Source of the DNA: NBLH01 sp050296515
GTDB taxonomy: Bacteria; Bacteroidota; Bacteroidia; Bacteroidales; NBLH01
Direction of reading: 5' to 3'
Length of the DNA: 64,000 nucleotides
NCBI GenBank assembly: GCA_050296515.1
Contig: JBNKRJ010000067.1
Span: 1-64,000 of the forward strand
The translations under genes were made by a program, and so were the position numbers. The notes below the pieces were generated by a model that saw only the letters and a list, made by a program, of their open reading frames with translations, was not told the DNA's origin and did not search any database. Shown here in pieces: positions 62,813 through 64,000 of the stretch; position 1 is the first letter of the stretch, and each line of letters opens with the position of its first letter.

Positions 62813-64000
62813 GCAAAGGAAAATCAAAACCGATACCATGCATAAAATTAAACAAAGATTTTTTTAAACCTTCAGCAAATTTCTCATGATTGCACCCTTT
62901 TAAATCTTTGTATTCCAGGTCATTGTTTGCAAATGTTCCGATTTCGGCAGTTGCTAATTGCGTTTGGAATTTTGCAGGTTGAGTGCCTACAGGGCTGTGT
63001 GCGGTCATGGCGAATTGGTGCCAAAAACCTGATTGAACTATTCCTTGTTCAAATAATTGCCTGACTATTTCCAGCGAGTCAATGGTCTCTTGTTCTGTTT
63101 GGCTTGGGAAACCGTACATCAGGTAAGCGTGAACCATAATTCCTGCCTGTGTGAAATTGTCTGTTACCTGTGCAACCTGTTTTATTGTCACTCCTTTATT
63201 AATGATTTTCAGTAATCTATCCGATGCTACTTCAAGTCCTCCTGAAACTGCTATACAACCTGATGCTGCCATCAATTTACACAGGTCTTTGGTGTACTTT
63301 TTTTCAAAGCGAATATTGGTCCACCATGTTATCGAGATCTTTCTTCGTAGTAGCTCCAGAGCCAATTCACGTAAAATTGAGGATGGTGCTGCTTCATCTA
63401 CAAAATGAAAACCAGTTTGACCAGTTTGTTTTACAATTTCTTCGATTCTATCACATAGAATTTTGGCCTTATTGGGTTCGTATCTGTTAATGTAATCAAG
63501 TGTGGTGTCACAAAAACTACATTGTGCCCAGTAGCATCCATGCGCCAGTGTGAGCTTGTTCCATCTTCCATCACTCCATAATCGGTGCATCGGATTCACA
63601 ATTTCAATAACGGAGATGTATTTATCTAGCTGTAAATCAGAATAGTCAGGTGTTCCAACCTGGTCTTGAGAGAAGTCTTTTGCAAGTGAATTGTCAATAT
63701 ATTCTAACTTACCGTTATTGTAAATGAAGGTTCGATTAAGATCTTCTTTTGAACAGAATCCTTCCAAAAACTTCGTAATTTGGAATAATGGAAGTTCTCC
63801 ATCATCTAAGCAAACAAAATCAACAAATTCAAATACTCTAGGCTCTTTTAGTGAGCGAAGTTCAGTATTGGCAAAGCCTCCTCCAAAAGCGATTTTAATT
63901 TCAGGATAGTGTTTTTTTATCCATTGCCCGCATTTAAAAGCACTGTATAAGTTGCCTGGAAAAGGGACTGAAATTGCAACAAGGTTAGGTTTCTGTTCTT
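62406..64000 (-). CDS. B12-binding-type radical SAM protein (runs off the right edge)
   Basis: The frame is open to the window edge, so the N-terminus is missing. From the edge it reads LVAISVPFPGNLYSAFKCGQ, then IAFGGGFANTELRSL and DFVCLDDGE, typical of the cobalamin-binding-type domain. The radical SAM core has HGCYWAQCSFCDTTLDYINR, with four residues between the first two Cys instead of the usual three, as in some B12-type subfamilies. FHFVDEAAP and SGGLEVASDRLL follow. The last 77 residues are a separate small domain. The reaction is unknown. The final 407 bases are repeated at 58987-59393. Confidence 0.85.
   Translation of the reverse strand, partial: EQKPNLVAISVPFPGNLYSAFKCGQWIKKHYPEIKIAFGGGFANTELRSLKEPRVFEFVDFVCLDDGELPLFQITKFLEGFCSKEDLNRTFIYNNGKLEYIDNSLAKDFSQDQVGTPDYSDLQLDKYISVIEIVNPMHRLWSDGRWNKLTLAHGCYWAQCSFCDTTLDYINRYEPNKAKILCDRIEEIVKQTGQTGFHFVDEAAPSSILRELALELLRRKISITWWTNIRFEKKYTKDLCKLMAASGCIAVSGGLEVASDRLLKIINKGVTIKQVAQVTDNFTQAGIMVHAYLMYGFPSQTEQETIDSLEIVRQLFEQGIVQSGFWHQFAMTAHSPVGTQPAKFQTQLATAEIGTFANNDLEYKDLKGCNHEKFAEGLKKSLFNFMHGIGFDFPLQEWFDFKTPKTSHSPHLIESAINEHNNYQIKAGNRIIWLGNQPTLSTFTKRKKGKEIEMAELHFVNKTDEFSIKLDKAKAGWLANYLLTVSLNDIEKVSYQQMQEAFNQEFAEDFQLLWYSKVFDLLRGNGLLIL

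Noticed and set aside
1..64000. CRISPR arrays, tRNA or rRNA genes, prophage modules and transposase genes.
   Set aside because: No regular repeat-spacer array, cloverleaf, rRNA sequence, phage structural gene or DDE/serine recombinase motif was seen.

Overview
The window reads as a piece of chromosome from a low-GC member of the Bacteroidota, probably a free-living relative of the Marinilabiliales/Bacteroidales. The rank below phylum is inference. The phylum call rests on several things: the DUF4271-hemD-rnpA block, LytS/LytTR and many hybrid-type sensor kinases, a probable type IX secretion tail on the 862-residue secreted protein, many small lipoproteins, TAnnTTTG-type promoters, weak or absent Shine-Dalgarno sequences, and a DtxR/FeoA/FeoB iron locus. 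No rRNA, tRNA, CRISPR array, prophage or transposase gene was seen. Genes cover most of the sequence. Several 300-1000 base gaps are AT-rich and hold dispersed repeats.

Region by region. 0-8.4 kb: glutaryl-CoA dehydrogenase (minus), then DUF4271, hemD, rnpA, an EthD-like protein and an S41 processing protease (plus). A LytS/LytTR pair follows on the minus strand, and its regulator carries a frameshift. 9.4-15.6 kb: a signalling island with a small secreted protein, three tandem SiaC-like (DUF1987) proteins, an NB-ARC/TPR STAND ATPase, a LuxR-type regulator, an unknown 85-residue protein and a cytidylyltransferase-like protein, ending in a 135-base second copy of the 3' end of the STAND gene. 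15.7-20 kb: a GAF protein with a Cys-rich partner, a large secreted protein and two kinds of mobile repeat. 20.2-26.1 kb: two DtxR-type regulators, a FeoB split into two ORFs, and moaE, moaD and mobA. 26.3-35.2 kb: an APC permease, a stand-alone H-NOX haem sensor, VanZ, DNA polymerase I, a TPR histidine kinase and a lone receiver. 35.5-46.2 kb: a secreted protein made of two repeats, lipoproteins, two glutathione peroxidase-like proteins, a PAS histidine kinase with a decayed response regulator, a CPA2 antiporter, an M28 peptidase, and a nitroreductase/TetR/DoxX operon with a visible operator. 47-54.9 kb: DUF2185, an orphan Dam-type methylase, a UlaG-like hydrolase, a five-gene ECF sigma operon ending in DUF2202, and a frameshifted GNAT. 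54.9-64 kb: two large unknown envelope proteins, a SiaB-like kinase, and a small cluster (Cys-rich lipoprotein, sulfotransferase, DsbA-like protein) lying between a truncated and an intact copy of the 3' end of a B12-type radical SAM gene.

How they fit together. The clearest functional units are iron uptake and its regulation (two DtxR-like proteins, then FeoA/FeoB functions), molybdenum cofactor synthesis, an envelope-stress sigma operon, and the SiaB/SiaC phospho-switch components, which are split between 10 kb and 58 kb. The most unusual structural theme is that two unrelated genes have their 3' end copied exactly up to the stop codon, 2-3 kb further on, with unrelated cargo genes in between. 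The window also shows gene decay (two frameshifts, one nonsense codon with loss of the phospho-acceptor Asp) and three families of short dispersed repeats.
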